In this document: one piece after another, positions 54,265 to 63,753 of the stretch
How positions within the stretch are numbered: the first letter of the stretch is position 1
Layout of the letters: every line of letters begins with the position of its first letter
Origin: JANQGH01 sp039177555
GTDB taxonomy: Bacteria; Pseudomonadota; Alphaproteobacteria; DSM-16000; Inquilinaceae
DNA: 64,000 bases
Reading direction: 5' to 3'
NCBI GenBank assembly: GCA_039177555.1
Contig: JBCDFV010000012.1
Coordinates: forward strand, 1-64,000
Notes under the pieces: generated by a model
Databases searched by the model: none
What the model saw: the letters and a program-made list of their open reading frames with translations, nothing else
What the model was told of the DNA's origin: nothing
Position numbers and translations under genes: made by a program

Positions 54265-55368
54265 ATGCGTGTAGACGGCCGTGCGATGCGGACAATCTGG
54301 CTCAACGACAATGGCTGGGCCGTTGATATCATTGATCAAACGCGGCTGCCCCATGCGTTTGAGATCGTCACCCTTAAGACACCGGAAGAGGCGGCTCACG
54401 CCATCAAGCATATGCTGGTCCGCGGTGCGCCGCTGATCGGTGCCACCGCCGCCTACGGCATGGCGCTTGCGATGCACCGGGACACATCCGACGCCGGCAT
54501 CTCTCTGGCCTATGACGTCCTGCTCGAAACCCGCCCAACCGCGTCAAACCTGCGCTGGGCGCTCGATCGTGTGCGCGCCGCGCTGGTCCCGCTGCGGCCG
54601 GATGAGCGGGAGGAGGCGGCGTACCGGCTGGCCGTGGATCTGGCGGACGAAGACGTTGCCATCAACGCCGATATCGGCCGCCACGGCCTGCCGATCATCA
54701 CGGCGATCGCGGAGGCCAAGGGCGGTGAGCCGATCAACATCCTGACCCATTGCAATGCGGGATGGCTGGCGACGGTTGATTGGGGCACGGCGACGGCGCC
54801 CATCTACATGGCCCACGACGCCGGCATCCCGGTCCATGTCTGGGTCGACGAGACCAGGCCGCGCAACCAGGGGGCGTACCTGACCGCGTGGGAACTGGCC
54901 AATCACGGCGTGCCGCACACCGTGATCGTCGACAATGCCGGCGGGCATCTCATGCAGCACGGCATGGTCGATATGTGCATCACCGGCACCGATCGAACGA
55001 CGGCGACTGGCGACGTCTGCAACAAGATCGGCACCTACCTGAAAGCCTTGGCCGCCCACGACAATGGTGTGCCGTTTTATGTCGGCCTGCCATCGCCGAC
55101 CATCGACTTTTCCATCAGCGATGGCGTTGCGGAAATCCCCATCGAGCAACGATCCGCCTACGAGGTCACCCACATTCCGGGCCGCCTCGAAAACGGCGAG
55201 ATCGCCACGGTGCAGATCACGCCGGATGCCAGCCCTGCGGCGAACTATGCCTTCGACGTGACGCCCGCGCGGCTTGTCACGGGGCTGATCACCGAACGCG
55301 GCGTGGCCGAGGCCTCGCGCGAGAGCATTGCCGCCTTGTTTCCCGAACGGATCAGGCAAAGCGCCTGA
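54265..55368 (+). CDS. mtnA: Methylthioribose-1-phosphate isomerase
   Basis: A 367-residue aldose-ketose isomerase of the eIF2B-like family. The catalytic residues Cys163 ('THCNAGWLAT') and Asp243 ('GTDRTTATGDV') are present, as is 'RGAPLIGATAAYG'. It converts 5-methylthioribose-1-phosphate to the ribulose phosphate. The substrate is made by mtnK, which converges tail to tail from 3 bp away. The remaining methionine-salvage genes mtnB, mtnC and mtnD are not in the window, so a shunt by way of an aldolase is possible. ATG at 54265 has an AAGGAGGG site. Confidence 0.95.
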   Translation: MRVDGRAMRTIWLNDNGWAVDIIDQTRLPHAFEIVTLKTPEEAAHAIKHMLVRGAPLIGATAAYGMALAMHRDTSDAGISLAYDVLLETRPTASNLRWALDRVRAALVPLRPDEREEAAYRLAVDLADEDVAINADIGRHGLPIITAIAEAKGGEPINILTHCNAGWLATVDWGTATAPIYMAHDAGIPVHVWVDETRPRNQGAYLTAWELANHGVPHTVIVDNAGGHLMQHGMVDMCITGTDRTTATGDVCNKIGTYLKALAAHDNGVPFYVGLPSPTIDFSISDGVAEIPIEQRSAYEVTHIPGRLENGEIATVQITPDASPAANYAFDVTPARLVTGLITERGVAEASRESIAALFPERIRQSA

Positions 55369-55371
55369 GTT

Positions 55372-56661
55372 TTAGCCGGCCGCCGCCGCGACCTCTCTTG
55401 CGCGTCTCGTAACGGCCATGATGTCGTTGAAGCTGCTGGTCTGCAGTACCAGTTCACGGGCCAGCGACAGGCATTTGCGCTCGCACTTGGCGCGAATGTC
55501 CGGGTCCCCGATCCATTCCAAATCGATGTTGTGGGCCAGGCCCAGAATGCGCCGGATCATCTTGGTGCCGGCAAAGCCCAGCGCGTCGTGCAGCAGGATG
55601 TCCATGAACCGTTCGCGCTCCTCGGCTAATGCGCTTCGGCCGGCCTCGTCCGCGAACAGGTCGTGGGGATAGCCGTCGCCCTTTCCTTCGGCTTGCCAAA
55701 GCTCGATGAAGCGGCCGTGAAATCCGGTCCAGAAGGCCTCGACCGTTTCCAGCACCCAAGCCTGGTACTCGGCCCTCGGCGTTTCGGAGGGGCGGCCCTC
55801 CGCCGCGTGGCCGTCTTGGGCGAAATAGTTGATCAGCAGATTGCCGATGACCGCGCCGAGATCGAAGCCGCGCGGACCGTAGAAAGCGAATTCAGGGTCG
55901 ATGATTCTGGTATCGTCCGGCGTCAGCATGACCGACCCGGTGTGTAGGTCGCCGTGTAAGAGCGCCTCGGTGGAGCCCATGAATTTCAGCTTCAGGCGCG
56001 AGATGGCCAGCTTCAGCTCTGTGTCGGCCTCTAACGCAGCCTTGACCGGGTCCAGTTGCGGGCTGGTCCAGCGATTGCGCTCATTCTCGCGATAGGGATC
56101 GGTAAAGATCAGATCCTCGGTGATTCGGCATAATTCCGTGTTGCCGGCGAACACGGCGACCCGCTGCTTCACCGCCTCTGCCGGCAAATACAGCGTCGAG
56201 GTCTTGAACAGGGTCTGGGCGCAGTATTCGGCGATGTCGCTTGCGAATTTGGGATAGACAACGCCGTTGATCATGCCCTGCCGCATGATGATGTGCGGGC
56301 TCAGCTTCTCCATCACGATCGCGAACATCTCCGGATCGTAGTGGTAGACTTCCGGTATCAGCCGGCCGACATGCCGTCCGTGATCGACCATGCATTCATG
56401 CTCGAAGAACGCCCGTTCCAGCGGCATTGGCCAGTCCGGCCCGACCAGCCGAACGTAGGGCAGGGACTGCTTCACACAGCAGGACCCGTCCGGCCCGTCG
56501 ACCAGGAACACAAGGTTCAAGTTGCCGTCGCCGACTTCGCCGACCGACCAAGCCGTCGGTTCTCCCCCAAGCCGCTGGCGCACGGATGGCAAAGCGGCGA
56601 CGAACGCCTTCACGGCTTCCTCATCCAGGGAACGATAGCCTTCCGGTGTCTGTAGCTGCAT
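55372..56661 (-). CDS. mtnK: Methylthioribose kinase
   Basis: A 429-residue kinase of the methylthioribose kinase family. It has the N-lobe 'GDGNLNLVFLVDGPDGSCCVKQ' in two parts, catalytic Asp238 in 'LLHGDLHTGS' and the metal site 'RIIDPEFAFYGPRGFDLG'. It phosphorylates 5-methylthioribose at O1. Orientation is convergent with mtnA, an unusual arrangement for a pathway pair, so each has its own promoter. The short inverted repeat CCCCTA-N6-TAGGGG near 56697 lies upstream of its start. Confidence 0.93.
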   Translation of the reverse strand: MQLQTPEGYRSLDEEAVKAFVAALPSVRQRLGGEPTAWSVGEVGDGNLNLVFLVDGPDGSCCVKQSLPYVRLVGPDWPMPLERAFFEHECMVDHGRHVGRLIPEVYHYDPEMFAIVMEKLSPHIIMRQGMINGVVYPKFASDIAEYCAQTLFKTSTLYLPAEAVKQRVAVFAGNTELCRITEDLIFTDPYRENERNRWTSPQLDPVKAALEADTELKLAISRLKLKFMGSTEALLHGDLHTGSVMLTPDDTRIIDPEFAFYGPRGFDLGAVIGNLLINYFAQDGHAAEGRPSETPRAEYQAWVLETVEAFWTGFHGRFIELWQAEGKGDGYPHDLFADEAGRSALAEERERFMDILLHDALGFAGTKMIRRILGLAHNIDLEWIGDPDIRAKCERKCLSLARELVLQTSSFNDIMAVTRRAREVAAAAG

Positions 56662-56915
56662 GACGCCTTTATTGGTTGTTGCTAACCGCTCATCTGCCCC
56701 TAACCCGATAGGGGATTGAAGTTATTACCAGTAAACGGGACACGGGCTTGACAATTCTGGAGCCTGTGACGAACCTTCCTCACAACAAGAAACAATTCAA
56801 CGTCCTTTTGCCGGCTTTGCAAAAACGGTCGGCTCAGACGAAGAATGCGGGAGGTGTTTCGGGGTGACCAACGCGGACGCGCGCCCTCACGTGACCAGTC
56901 GCCGGTTCGCCGTTC

Positions 56916-57902
56916 GTGGCCGGTAGCTTGCCCCAGCCGCCCGGGGGCGGGGTGCCGCCCGATTGGTTCCAGAACCGGCGCCGGCGTGGTTTTCACCTCG
57001 TGCCCAGATGGGTGCCGGCGGTCATGGTCGGCATCCCGATCCTGGTGATCGTTCTGATCGTCATCTACCCGACGATCTGGATGTTCTACCACGCGTTCCA
57101 CGACACAAACATGATGAGCCTGTTTCGGCAGGACTGGCAGCCGGTCGGCTTTCAGAATTTCGAGGCGGTGCTGACGTCGGAGCGGTTTCAGAACTCGCTC
57201 TGGCACCTGGCGATTTACCTCACCTTTGGCGCCTGCCTACAGGTGGTCCTGGGCACGATCCTGGCTCTAATTCTCTACGAATCCGTCAAGACCGGTTGGA
57301 TGCGTGTGGTGCTGCTGATCATCATGGTGTTGCCCATGATGCTGCCACCCTCGATCACCGGCATCCTGTGGCGGTTCCTGTTGCAGGCCTCGAACGGGGC
57401 GGTGAACCACATCTTGTTGAATGTCGGCATCCTTGAAGGTACCGAACGGATCGACTGGTTTTCGGTGGATCTGTCGCTTTGGTCGCTGGTGATTGCCGAC
57501 ACCTGGCAATGGACGGCGCTGCCGCTGCTGATCGTGTTCTCCGGCCGGGTGTCGCTGCCGCCGGCGGTCTACGAGGCGGCGAAGGTCGACGGCGCCTCGG
57601 GCTATCAGGTCATGCGGCGGCTGACCTTGCCGATGCTGCGCGAGATCATCGCGATCGCCTTCATCCTGCGCTTCATGGACGCGTACAAGTTCGTCGACAA
57701 GGTCTATGTCATGACCTCCGGCGGGCCTGCCCAGTCCAGTGAGTTGCCGGTCTACATTGCTTTCCAGACCGGCATTCGAGAATTCCAGGTCGGTCTCGCC
57801 GCCGGCTACGCCATCATCATCTTTGTCGGTGCCGCGCTGATCATCACCCTGTTCCTGCAATATCTGAAACGGGTGATGCGCAATGCCGGCGTGGTGGATT
57901 AG
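56916..57902 (+). CDS. Carbohydrate/polyol ABC transporter permease (MalF type)
   Basis: A 328-residue permease of the MalF/UgpA class with six helices after a basic N-terminal tail. The EAA loop is 'VYEAAKVDGASGYQVMRRL' near residue 225. GTG at 56916 is the probable start. It begins a transcription unit of five transporter genes followed by dhaK and dhaL. The substrate should be one that yields a triose or tetrulose for the kinase. Confidence 0.92.
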   Translation: MAGSLPQPPGGGVPPDWFQNRRRRGFHLVPRWVPAVMVGIPILVIVLIVIYPTIWMFYHAFHDTNMMSLFRQDWQPVGFQNFEAVLTSERFQNSLWHLAIYLTFGACLQVVLGTILALILYESVKTGWMRVVLLIIMVLPMMLPPSITGILWRFLLQASNGAVNHILLNVGILEGTERIDWFSVDLSLWSLVIADTWQWTALPLLIVFSGRVSLPPAVYEAAKVDGASGYQVMRRLTLPMLREIIAIAFILRFMDAYKFVDKVYVMTSGGPAQSSELPVYIAFQTGIREFQVGLAAGYAIIIFVGAALIITLFLQYLKRVMRNAGVVD

Positions 57903-57911
57903 CGGGGGCGG

Positions 57912-58781
57912 ATGATGGCAACGTCCCGAACCGCGGCTTCAGCGGGCCAGCCTAACTATCGGCTCATCCGCTACGTCCTCTTGGCCTTCCTGGTCATCTG
58001 GCTCGTCTTCACCCTGTTCCCGCTCTACTTCGCGGTCATCACGGCCCTGAAGCCGGTTGAGGAGATCAACCGGATGGTGCCGACCTTCTGGCCGGAGACG
58101 TTCCGGATCGACAATTTCTCCGGCATCTTCGCCGATCCGGGCAGCCTGAAATCGCTGATCGACTCGATCATCATCGCGTCCGCCAATACGGCCTTGTCCT
58201 TGGTTCTGGGCACGCTGGCCGGCTACGCGCTGGCGCGCTATCTGCGCGGCGCACTGGGCGAGAACCTGGCCTTCTTCATCCTCTCGCAACGGATGTTCCC
58301 GCCGGTGGCCATCCTGATTCCGATCTTCTTCCTGTTCGATGCCACCCCCTGGGGGACGGACAGCTACATCACGCTGATACTGCTCTATCTGGTCTTCAAC
58401 ATGCCGTTGGCGACCTGGCTGATGATGGTGTTCTTCCGTGACGCGCCGAAGGAGCTTGAGGAGGCTGCCTATCTGGACGGCTACACGCCACTGCGCGCCT
58501 TTTTCAAGGTTACCTTGCCGCTGGTCGTACCGGGCATGATCTCCGTCGCCATGCTGTGCTGGATCTTTGCCTGGAACGAATACCTGTTCGCCAATCTGTT
58601 GACCGGCACCACGGTCAAGACCTTCCCCGTGCACATCCCGACCTTCGTGGCCGGCAGCCAGACCTTGTGGAACTTCGTGATGGCCTTTTCGCTGGTGGCC
58701 ATGCTGCCACCGGTGATCCTGTTCATCATCCTGCGCCGCTACATGGTGCGCGGCCTGTCACTTGGCGTCGTGAAGGGCTGA
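57912..58781 (+). CDS. Carbohydrate/polyol ABC transporter permease (MalG type)
   Basis: A 289-residue permease of the MalG/UgpE class, with the EAA loop 'ELEEAAYLDGYTPLRAFFKV' near residue 190 and six helices. Two adjacent ATGs (57912, 57915) are possible starts. It pairs with the MalF-type protein encoded 9 bp upstream. Confidence 0.92.
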   Translation: MMATSRTAASAGQPNYRLIRYVLLAFLVIWLVFTLFPLYFAVITALKPVEEINRMVPTFWPETFRIDNFSGIFADPGSLKSLIDSIIIASANTALSLVLGTLAGYALARYLRGALGENLAFFILSQRMFPPVAILIPIFFLFDATPWGTDSYITLILLYLVFNMPLATWLMMVFFRDAPKELEEAAYLDGYTPLRAFFKVTLPLVVPGMISVAMLCWIFAWNEYLFANLLTGTTVKTFPVHIPTFVAGSQTLWNFVMAFSLVAMLPPVILFIILRRYMVRGLSLGVVKG

Positions 58782-58787
58782 CCGGTC

Positions 58788-59900
58788 ATGGCACGCCTGG
58801 TTCTCGACGAGATTTGCAAGGGCTGGGACTTCCCGGTTTTGGATCGGCTGTCCCTGACGGTGGAGGAGGGCGAGTTCTTCGTCATCGTCGGCCCGTCGGG
58901 CATCGGCAAGACAACCCTGCTGCGCTGCGTCGCCGGTCTGGAAAGGCTGGATGCCGGCAGGGTGTTCATCGGCGACCGGGATGCCACCACGATCAAACCT
59001 TATCGCCGTGGCGTGGCGATGACGTTCGAAAGCTACGCGCTTTACCCGCATCTCAGCGTGTACGAGAACATTGCCAGCCCCTTGCGGGCGCGCCGGCTGC
59101 CCAAACCGACGATCGACCGGACGGTCGCCAGCGTCGCCTCTCTCCTGAAGATCGACCACCTGCTTGATCGGCGCCCGCACGAGGTTTCCGGCGGGCAGAA
59201 GCAGCGGACCGCGCTTGGCCGCACGCTGGTTGCAAAGCCGGATATCTTCCTGCTCGACGAGCCGATCAGCCATCTCGACGCCAAGATCCGCCACGAGCTG
59301 CGGCGCCAGTTCCACACGCTGGAGGAGTTGCGGCGGGTGGCTACGCTCTACGTTACCCACGACTACTCAGAGGCGCTGTCGCTTGGCGACCGCATCGGCG
59401 TGATGGGCAAGGGCGGTCTGATACAGGTCGGCAGCCCGCGCGACGTGTTCGAAAACCCCGCCGATCTGTTCGCCGCGCGCGTGCTGGGCCAGCCATCGAT
59501 CAACGAGTTTCAGGCAATCATCGAGCGCGACGCCAGCGGAATTCACGTCTCGGTCGCGGACGGTGCTATCCGTTTTCCGCCGGCCGGACCGCACGCGTCG
59601 GTGCTTGGGCGCCGGCAGGACATGGGCATTTCCGTCGGCATGCGTCCCCAGCATCTCTCCGTCCTGCCTGAGGGCGCCGAAGCCAATCGTCCCACGGTCA
59701 CCGGGTCCGTTGACGTTTACGAGGCGCTCGGTGCGACAGGCGTCCTGATCGCGAAAGTCGGGGATCAGCAGATGACGGTCATCACGCCGCCCGAAGCCCA
59801 CTACCAGACCGGCGAACCGGTCCGCATCGCGCTGGACCGCGACCACTTCCTCTATTTCGATCGCGGCGATGGCCGAAATCTCATGGTGGGGCCGCACTGA
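58788..59900 (+). CDS. ABC transporter ATP-binding protein 1 (UgpC/MalK class)
   Basis: A 370-residue ATPase with a C-terminal regulatory OB-like domain. Walker A is 'GPSGIGKT' (35-42), the signature 'VSGGQKQR', Walker B 'IFLLDEPISHLD' and the H-loop 'YVTHD'. The position that is normally the Q-loop Gln is Glu81 ('MTFESYALYP'). It is followed 3 bp later by a second, different ATPase, so the importer has a heterodimeric motor, like the rhizobial glycerol importer GlpSTPQV. Confidence 0.92.
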   Translation: MARLVLDEICKGWDFPVLDRLSLTVEEGEFFVIVGPSGIGKTTLLRCVAGLERLDAGRVFIGDRDATTIKPYRRGVAMTFESYALYPHLSVYENIASPLRARRLPKPTIDRTVASVASLLKIDHLLDRRPHEVSGGQKQRTALGRTLVAKPDIFLLDEPISHLDAKIRHELRRQFHTLEELRRVATLYVTHDYSEALSLGDRIGVMGKGGLIQVGSPRDVFENPADLFAARVLGQPSINEFQAIIERDASGIHVSVADGAIRFPPAGPHASVLGRRQDMGISVGMRPQHLSVLPEGAEANRPTVTGSVDVYEALGATGVLIAKVGDQQMTVITPPEAHYQTGEPVRIALDRDHFLYFDRGDGRNLMVGPH

Positions 59901-59903
59901 GAC

Positions 59904-61010
59904 ATGGCCCGCGTCACCCTTGATAAGGTCAACAAGATCTATCCGTCCCGGCACGGCGATGTGCACGCCGTCCAGGATCTCGACCTGGCCATCGAAGACG
60001 GAGAGTTCGTCGCCCTGCTGGGCCCATCCGGCTGCGGCAAGACCTCGACCTTGCGCATGATCGTTGGCCTGGAGGCCATTTCGGGCGGCGTCATTGCCTT
60101 CGACGGCCAGCCCGTGAATGACCAGACACCGGAGCAGCGCAATGTCGCCATGGCGTTCGAGACCTACGCGCTTTATCCGACCTTCACGGTCGCCCAGAAT
60201 TTAGCCTTTCCGCTGGAGGTCAAGGGCGTCGACAAGCCGACGCGGGATGAGAAGGTCGCCGAGGTCGCGCGCCTCTTGCGCATCGAACCGATCCTCGACT
60301 CGTTTCCCCGGCAACTCTCCGGAGGTCAGCAGCAGCGGGTGTCTTTGGGCCGCGCCCTCATCCGCGACCCGGCCGTGTTCATCCTGGACGAGGTGATGAG
60401 CCATCTGGACGCGCATCTGAAGTTCCAGATGCTGTTCGAATTGAAGCGCATTCACCAGACGCTGGAACGGACGATCGTCTACGTCACGCACGACCAGATG
60501 GAGGCGCTGGCGCTGGCCGACCGTGTCGCCGTGATGTCGGACGCAAAGCTGCAGCAATTCGGCGATCGAGACACGCTCTATGACCGGCCGGCCAACACCT
60601 TCGTGGCCGGCTTCATCGGCGAGCCGCCGACCAACTTCCTAGAGGCCGAGGTTCAGGACGACGGCACGACCATGCGTCTAACGATCCGCGACGCTTCGGC
60701 TGCCTTTGTTCCCGATGGGCCGCGGGCGGCTGCCATCCGCGATCAAAGCTTGAAGAGCGTCATTGTCGGCATCCGGCCACAGAACCTGCATGTCCGACAC
60801 GATGAGGGCGATGAGCAAATCACCGCCACCGTGGAGATCAACGAGTATCAGGGCGAGCACTCGATCCTGAGCCTGCGCGATGGCGCCGCTGAGTTTCGGG
60901 CCATGGTCCCGCCGTCGGTCAAGACAGGGGAGGGCGAAACGATCGACTTGTCATACCGGTCTCGCGACGTGATGGTATTTCATCCCGAAACGGAGGTCTT
61001 CATTAGCTAA
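59904..61010 (+). CDS. ABC transporter ATP-binding protein 2 (UgpC/MalK class)
   Basis: A 368-residue ATPase with Walker A 'GPSGCGKT' (40-47), signature 'LSGGQQQR', a changed Walker B 'VFILDEVMSHLDAHL' (Val-Met where Pro-Leu is usual) and the H-loop 'YVTHD'. The Q-loop position is Glu86 ('MAFETYALYP'), as in its partner. The C-terminal regulatory domain is present. It should form an asymmetric dimer with the preceding ATPase. Confidence 0.92.
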   Translation: MARVTLDKVNKIYPSRHGDVHAVQDLDLAIEDGEFVALLGPSGCGKTSTLRMIVGLEAISGGVIAFDGQPVNDQTPEQRNVAMAFETYALYPTFTVAQNLAFPLEVKGVDKPTRDEKVAEVARLLRIEPILDSFPRQLSGGQQQRVSLGRALIRDPAVFILDEVMSHLDAHLKFQMLFELKRIHQTLERTIVYVTHDQMEALALADRVAVMSDAKLQQFGDRDTLYDRPANTFVAGFIGEPPTNFLEAEVQDDGTTMRLTIRDASAAFVPDGPRAAAIRDQSLKSVIVGIRPQNLHVRHDEGDEQITATVEINEYQGEHSILSLRDGAAEFRAMVPPSVKTGEGETIDLSYRSRDVMVFHPETEVFIS

Positions 61011-61098
61011 ACCCTCGACGCAAAATCGATTTCGTTCAACAATCGCGTGTCGCCTCGGCGGCCAACGACAGTAAGTCCAGCACCAAAGGGAGGATGTG

Positions 61099-62655
61099 AT
61101 GGGTATCTTGAACGGGTTTACACGGCGCAAGTTCCTACGCTCGGCCGCGATCGGGGCCGGCGCTATGGCGGGCAGCAAGGGCCTCTTCGCCGGACGCGGC
61201 GCCCAGGCGCAGGATATGAGCTTCCTGACCCCGCCAGGCGGTCGGTTCAACAATATCGAACTGACCTACTTCCAGGACTCCAACTGGCTGCATGCCCCGC
61301 TATGGCTGTCGCCCCACTTCCAGGAACATGCCGGCGTCTCGATCGCCGGGCGCGAGATGTACGATGGCGGCGATACCGTCGCCCGCGTGCTGCCCCAGCT
61401 TCTGTCGCGCCAGCCGCGTTTCGACTGGGTCCAGTTCCCGTCGCTGTTCTTCGGCGCCTTCGCCGAGACCGGACAGTTGGAGCCGCTGGACGAGTATTTC
61501 GCGCGCTATGACGACGCCAATGACTATCTCGATTGGGTCATGCCAGCCTATGGCGAGTTCTACACCAAGTGGAACGGCCAGCGGTACGGCGTCATGCTGG
61601 ATGGCGATATCCACATCCTGCACTACCGCCGGAACTATTTCGACGATCTGCAGCTGCAAAGCCGTTTCTCGCAGCGGTTCCAGCGCGAGCTTGAGGTGCC
61701 GCGCACCTGGCCGGATTTCCTGCAGGTCACTCAGTTCTTCACCGAGGAACTGTCGGACCAAGGCATCTATGGCACCTCGATGGTCGTCAACCCGCCGAAT
61801 TTCGGCTGGGGCTTCTGGATGGATATCGCGGCGTCCAACGGTGTGAACTATTTCGACGAGAACATGACGCCGCAGATCAACACCCCGGGTGCGGTTGAGG
61901 CGCTGGACATGTACCGCGAGATCATCCGCTTTGGCCCGCCGGGCGCGGAGTCGATGGATTTGGCGCAGACCATCCAGCGCTGGCAGTCGGGTGCGGACGT
62001 CATGTCGGTCTGGTGGATCGATCTGGCAGAGTTCACCGTGCAACAGCAGGGCAGGGAACTGGCCGAACAGCAGGGTGCCGCCATCGTGCCGGGCTGGGAG
62101 CAGGAAGACGGCACCATCAACCATAAGGCCATCTCACTGTGGTGCCGTACCGGCGCGATCCCGGCGGCCGCCCCGCAAGACGTGAAGGACGCGGCGTTCC
62201 ACTTCCTCTATCGGATGTCGCACCCGACGATCTCCGACCAGATCGTGGCGGACGAGTATTGCGGCTCCGATCCGTTCGGCGCCACGCACTACACGGACGC
62301 CGCGGCCACGCTCTACACCGAACCGAACCCGCAGCGCGGTACGGACAACGATCTCTGGCCGACCAACGCCGGCATTTTCGAGACGTTCGAACGGGCGCGC
62401 GACCATCTGAACGTCGGTCTGGCGAATGTCGAGGTTGGCTATCCGCAGTTCTACTGGGAGGGCACGCCGGAACTGGCGGACGCGCTGGGCCGCAACATCT
62501 CCCGCGCGGTGGTCGGCGAGCTGACATCGCAACAGGCGCTCGACGAGGCCGCCGAGGAATGGACCCAGATCGTCCAACGCCTGGGCATCGACAACCAGCG
62601 GACCCAGTACAACAACTTCCTCCTAGGCGCGCGCGCCTTGGGTTACCGCATCTAA
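61099..62655 (+). CDS. Extracellular solute-binding protein, Tat-exported (family 1-like)
   Basis: A 518-residue receptor with a twin-arginine signal ('FTRRKFLRSAAIG') ending near 'RGAQAQ'. It is longer than typical maltose-type receptors (about 400), similar to the large receptors of rhizobial glycerol-type importers. ATG at 61099 is chosen because AAAGGGAGG is well placed; a GTG three bases earlier is in frame but less likely. It is followed by a hairpin and then dhaK. Confidence 0.9.
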   Translation: MGILNGFTRRKFLRSAAIGAGAMAGSKGLFAGRGAQAQDMSFLTPPGGRFNNIELTYFQDSNWLHAPLWLSPHFQEHAGVSIAGREMYDGGDTVARVLPQLLSRQPRFDWVQFPSLFFGAFAETGQLEPLDEYFARYDDANDYLDWVMPAYGEFYTKWNGQRYGVMLDGDIHILHYRRNYFDDLQLQSRFSQRFQRELEVPRTWPDFLQVTQFFTEELSDQGIYGTSMVVNPPNFGWGFWMDIAASNGVNYFDENMTPQINTPGAVEALDMYREIIRFGPPGAESMDLAQTIQRWQSGADVMSVWWIDLAEFTVQQQGRELAEQQGAAIVPGWEQEDGTINHKAISLWCRTGAIPAAAPQDVKDAAFHFLYRMSHPTISDQIVADEYCGSDPFGATHYTDAAATLYTEPNPQRGTDNDLWPTNAGIFETFERARDHLNVGLANVEVGYPQFYWEGTPELADALGRNISRAVVGELTSQQALDEAAEEWTQIVQRLGIDNQRTQYNNFLLGARALGYRI

Positions 62656-62674
62656 CCCACGCGTCTTAACTGAA

Positions 62675-62708
62675 CGCCGCCGGCGGGTCTTGCGACCGGC
62701 CGGCGGCG
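62675..62708 (+). terminator. Strong hairpin between receptor and dhaK
   Basis: A 15-bp stem with one mismatch (62675-62689 with 62694-62708) and a TTGC loop lies 19 bp after the receptor stop, followed by CGTTATTG. It may partly terminate transcription or protect the receptor mRNA, lowering kinase expression relative to the receptor. Confidence 0.6.
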
Positions 62709-62754
62709 CGTTATTGTCCGCAGCTATGACAAGGATGGATCAGGAGAACCGCCG

Positions 62755-63753
62755 GTGAAAAAGATCCTCAATGACCCGACCGTCTATGTCGACGAGATGC
62801 TGGAAGGGCTGTGTGCCGCCCATCCCGACAATTACCGTCAGGTGGGTGATGCCGGCCGGGTGATCGCCCGCGCCGACGGGCCGATCAACGGCAAGGTGGG
62901 CATCGTATCGGGCGGCGGTTCGGGGCACTTGCCGATCTTCACCGGCTATGTCGGCAAGGGCCTGCTCGACGCTTGCGCCATCGGCGACGTCTTCGCCTCG
63001 CCGTCGGTTGAACAGATGGCCGATGCCATCCGGGCCGCCCATGGCGGTGCCGGCGTCCTGCGCCTCTATGGCAATTATGGCGGGGACATCATGAACTTCG
63101 ACATGGCCGGCGACATGTTGGAAATGGAGGACGTCGCCACAACGACGGTGCTGCTGGCCGACGATGTCGCCTCCGCCGGCCGCGAGGAGCGTGAGAAGCG
63201 TCGCGGCGTGGCGGGGATGGTCTATGCCTTCAAGATTGCCGGCGCGGCGGCCGATGCTGGCAAGGATCTGGCCGAGGTAACCCGGATCGCCCAGAAGGCC
63301 GCCGACCACTGCGTTTCCATGGGCGCGGCCCTGACGCCCTGCACCGTGCCGCAGGCGGGCAAGCCGACCTTCGAGCTTGGCGAAGACGAGATGGAAATGG
63401 GCATGGGCATCCATGGCGAGCCCGGCGTCTGGCGCGGCAAACTGCGGACCGCCGATGAAATTGCCGGGGAGATCATGGACACGCTGCTGGCCGACCAGCC
63501 GCTCGGCGCGGGCGATCGCGTCTCGCCGCTGGTCAACTCCCTCGGCGCTACGCCGCCGGAGGAACTCTACATCCTTTATCGGATCGTAAAGCAGCGGATC
63601 GAGGCGGCGGGCGCGGAGCTCGTCATGCCGCTGGTCGGCCGCTATGCCACGTCGATGGAGATGACCGGTATCTCGATCACGCTGTGCAAGCTTGACGACG
63701 AGTTAGAGGGTTACCTGAAGGCGCCGGCGCATTGCGCCTTTTGGACGGTCTGA
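62755..63753 (+). CDS. dhaK: Dihydroxyacetone kinase, DhaK subunit
   Basis: A 332-residue DhaK-type substrate-binding subunit. His220 in 'MGMGIHGEPG' is the residue that binds the ketone carbonyl covalently, and 'GIVSGGGSGHLP' is the N-terminal substrate loop. The GTG start at 62755 has an AGGAGAA site. The ATP-binding DhaL follows immediately. No phosphotransferase subunit (DhaM) lies before the window end, so ATP- or PTS-dependence is undecided. Related kinases also use L- or D-erythrulose, so the substrate may be a tetrulose. Confidence 0.92.
   Translation: MKKILNDPTVYVDEMLEGLCAAHPDNYRQVGDAGRVIARADGPINGKVGIVSGGGSGHLPIFTGYVGKGLLDACAIGDVFASPSVEQMADAIRAAHGGAGVLRLYGNYGGDIMNFDMAGDMLEMEDVATTTVLLADDVASAGREEREKRRGVAGMVYAFKIAGAAADAGKDLAEVTRIAQKAADHCVSMGAALTPCTVPQAGKPTFELGEDEMEMGMGIHGEPGVWRGKLRTADEIAGEIMDTLLADQPLGAGDRVSPLVNSLGATPPEELYILYRIVKQRIEAAGAELVMPLVGRYATSMEMTGISITLCKLDDELEGYLKAPAHCAFWTV

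Noticed and set aside
56662..56915. A SAM-type riboswitch before mtnK or the importer operon
   Set aside because: Only a short CCCCTA-N6-TAGGGG repeat is present; no multi-stem architecture or known consensus could be recognised.
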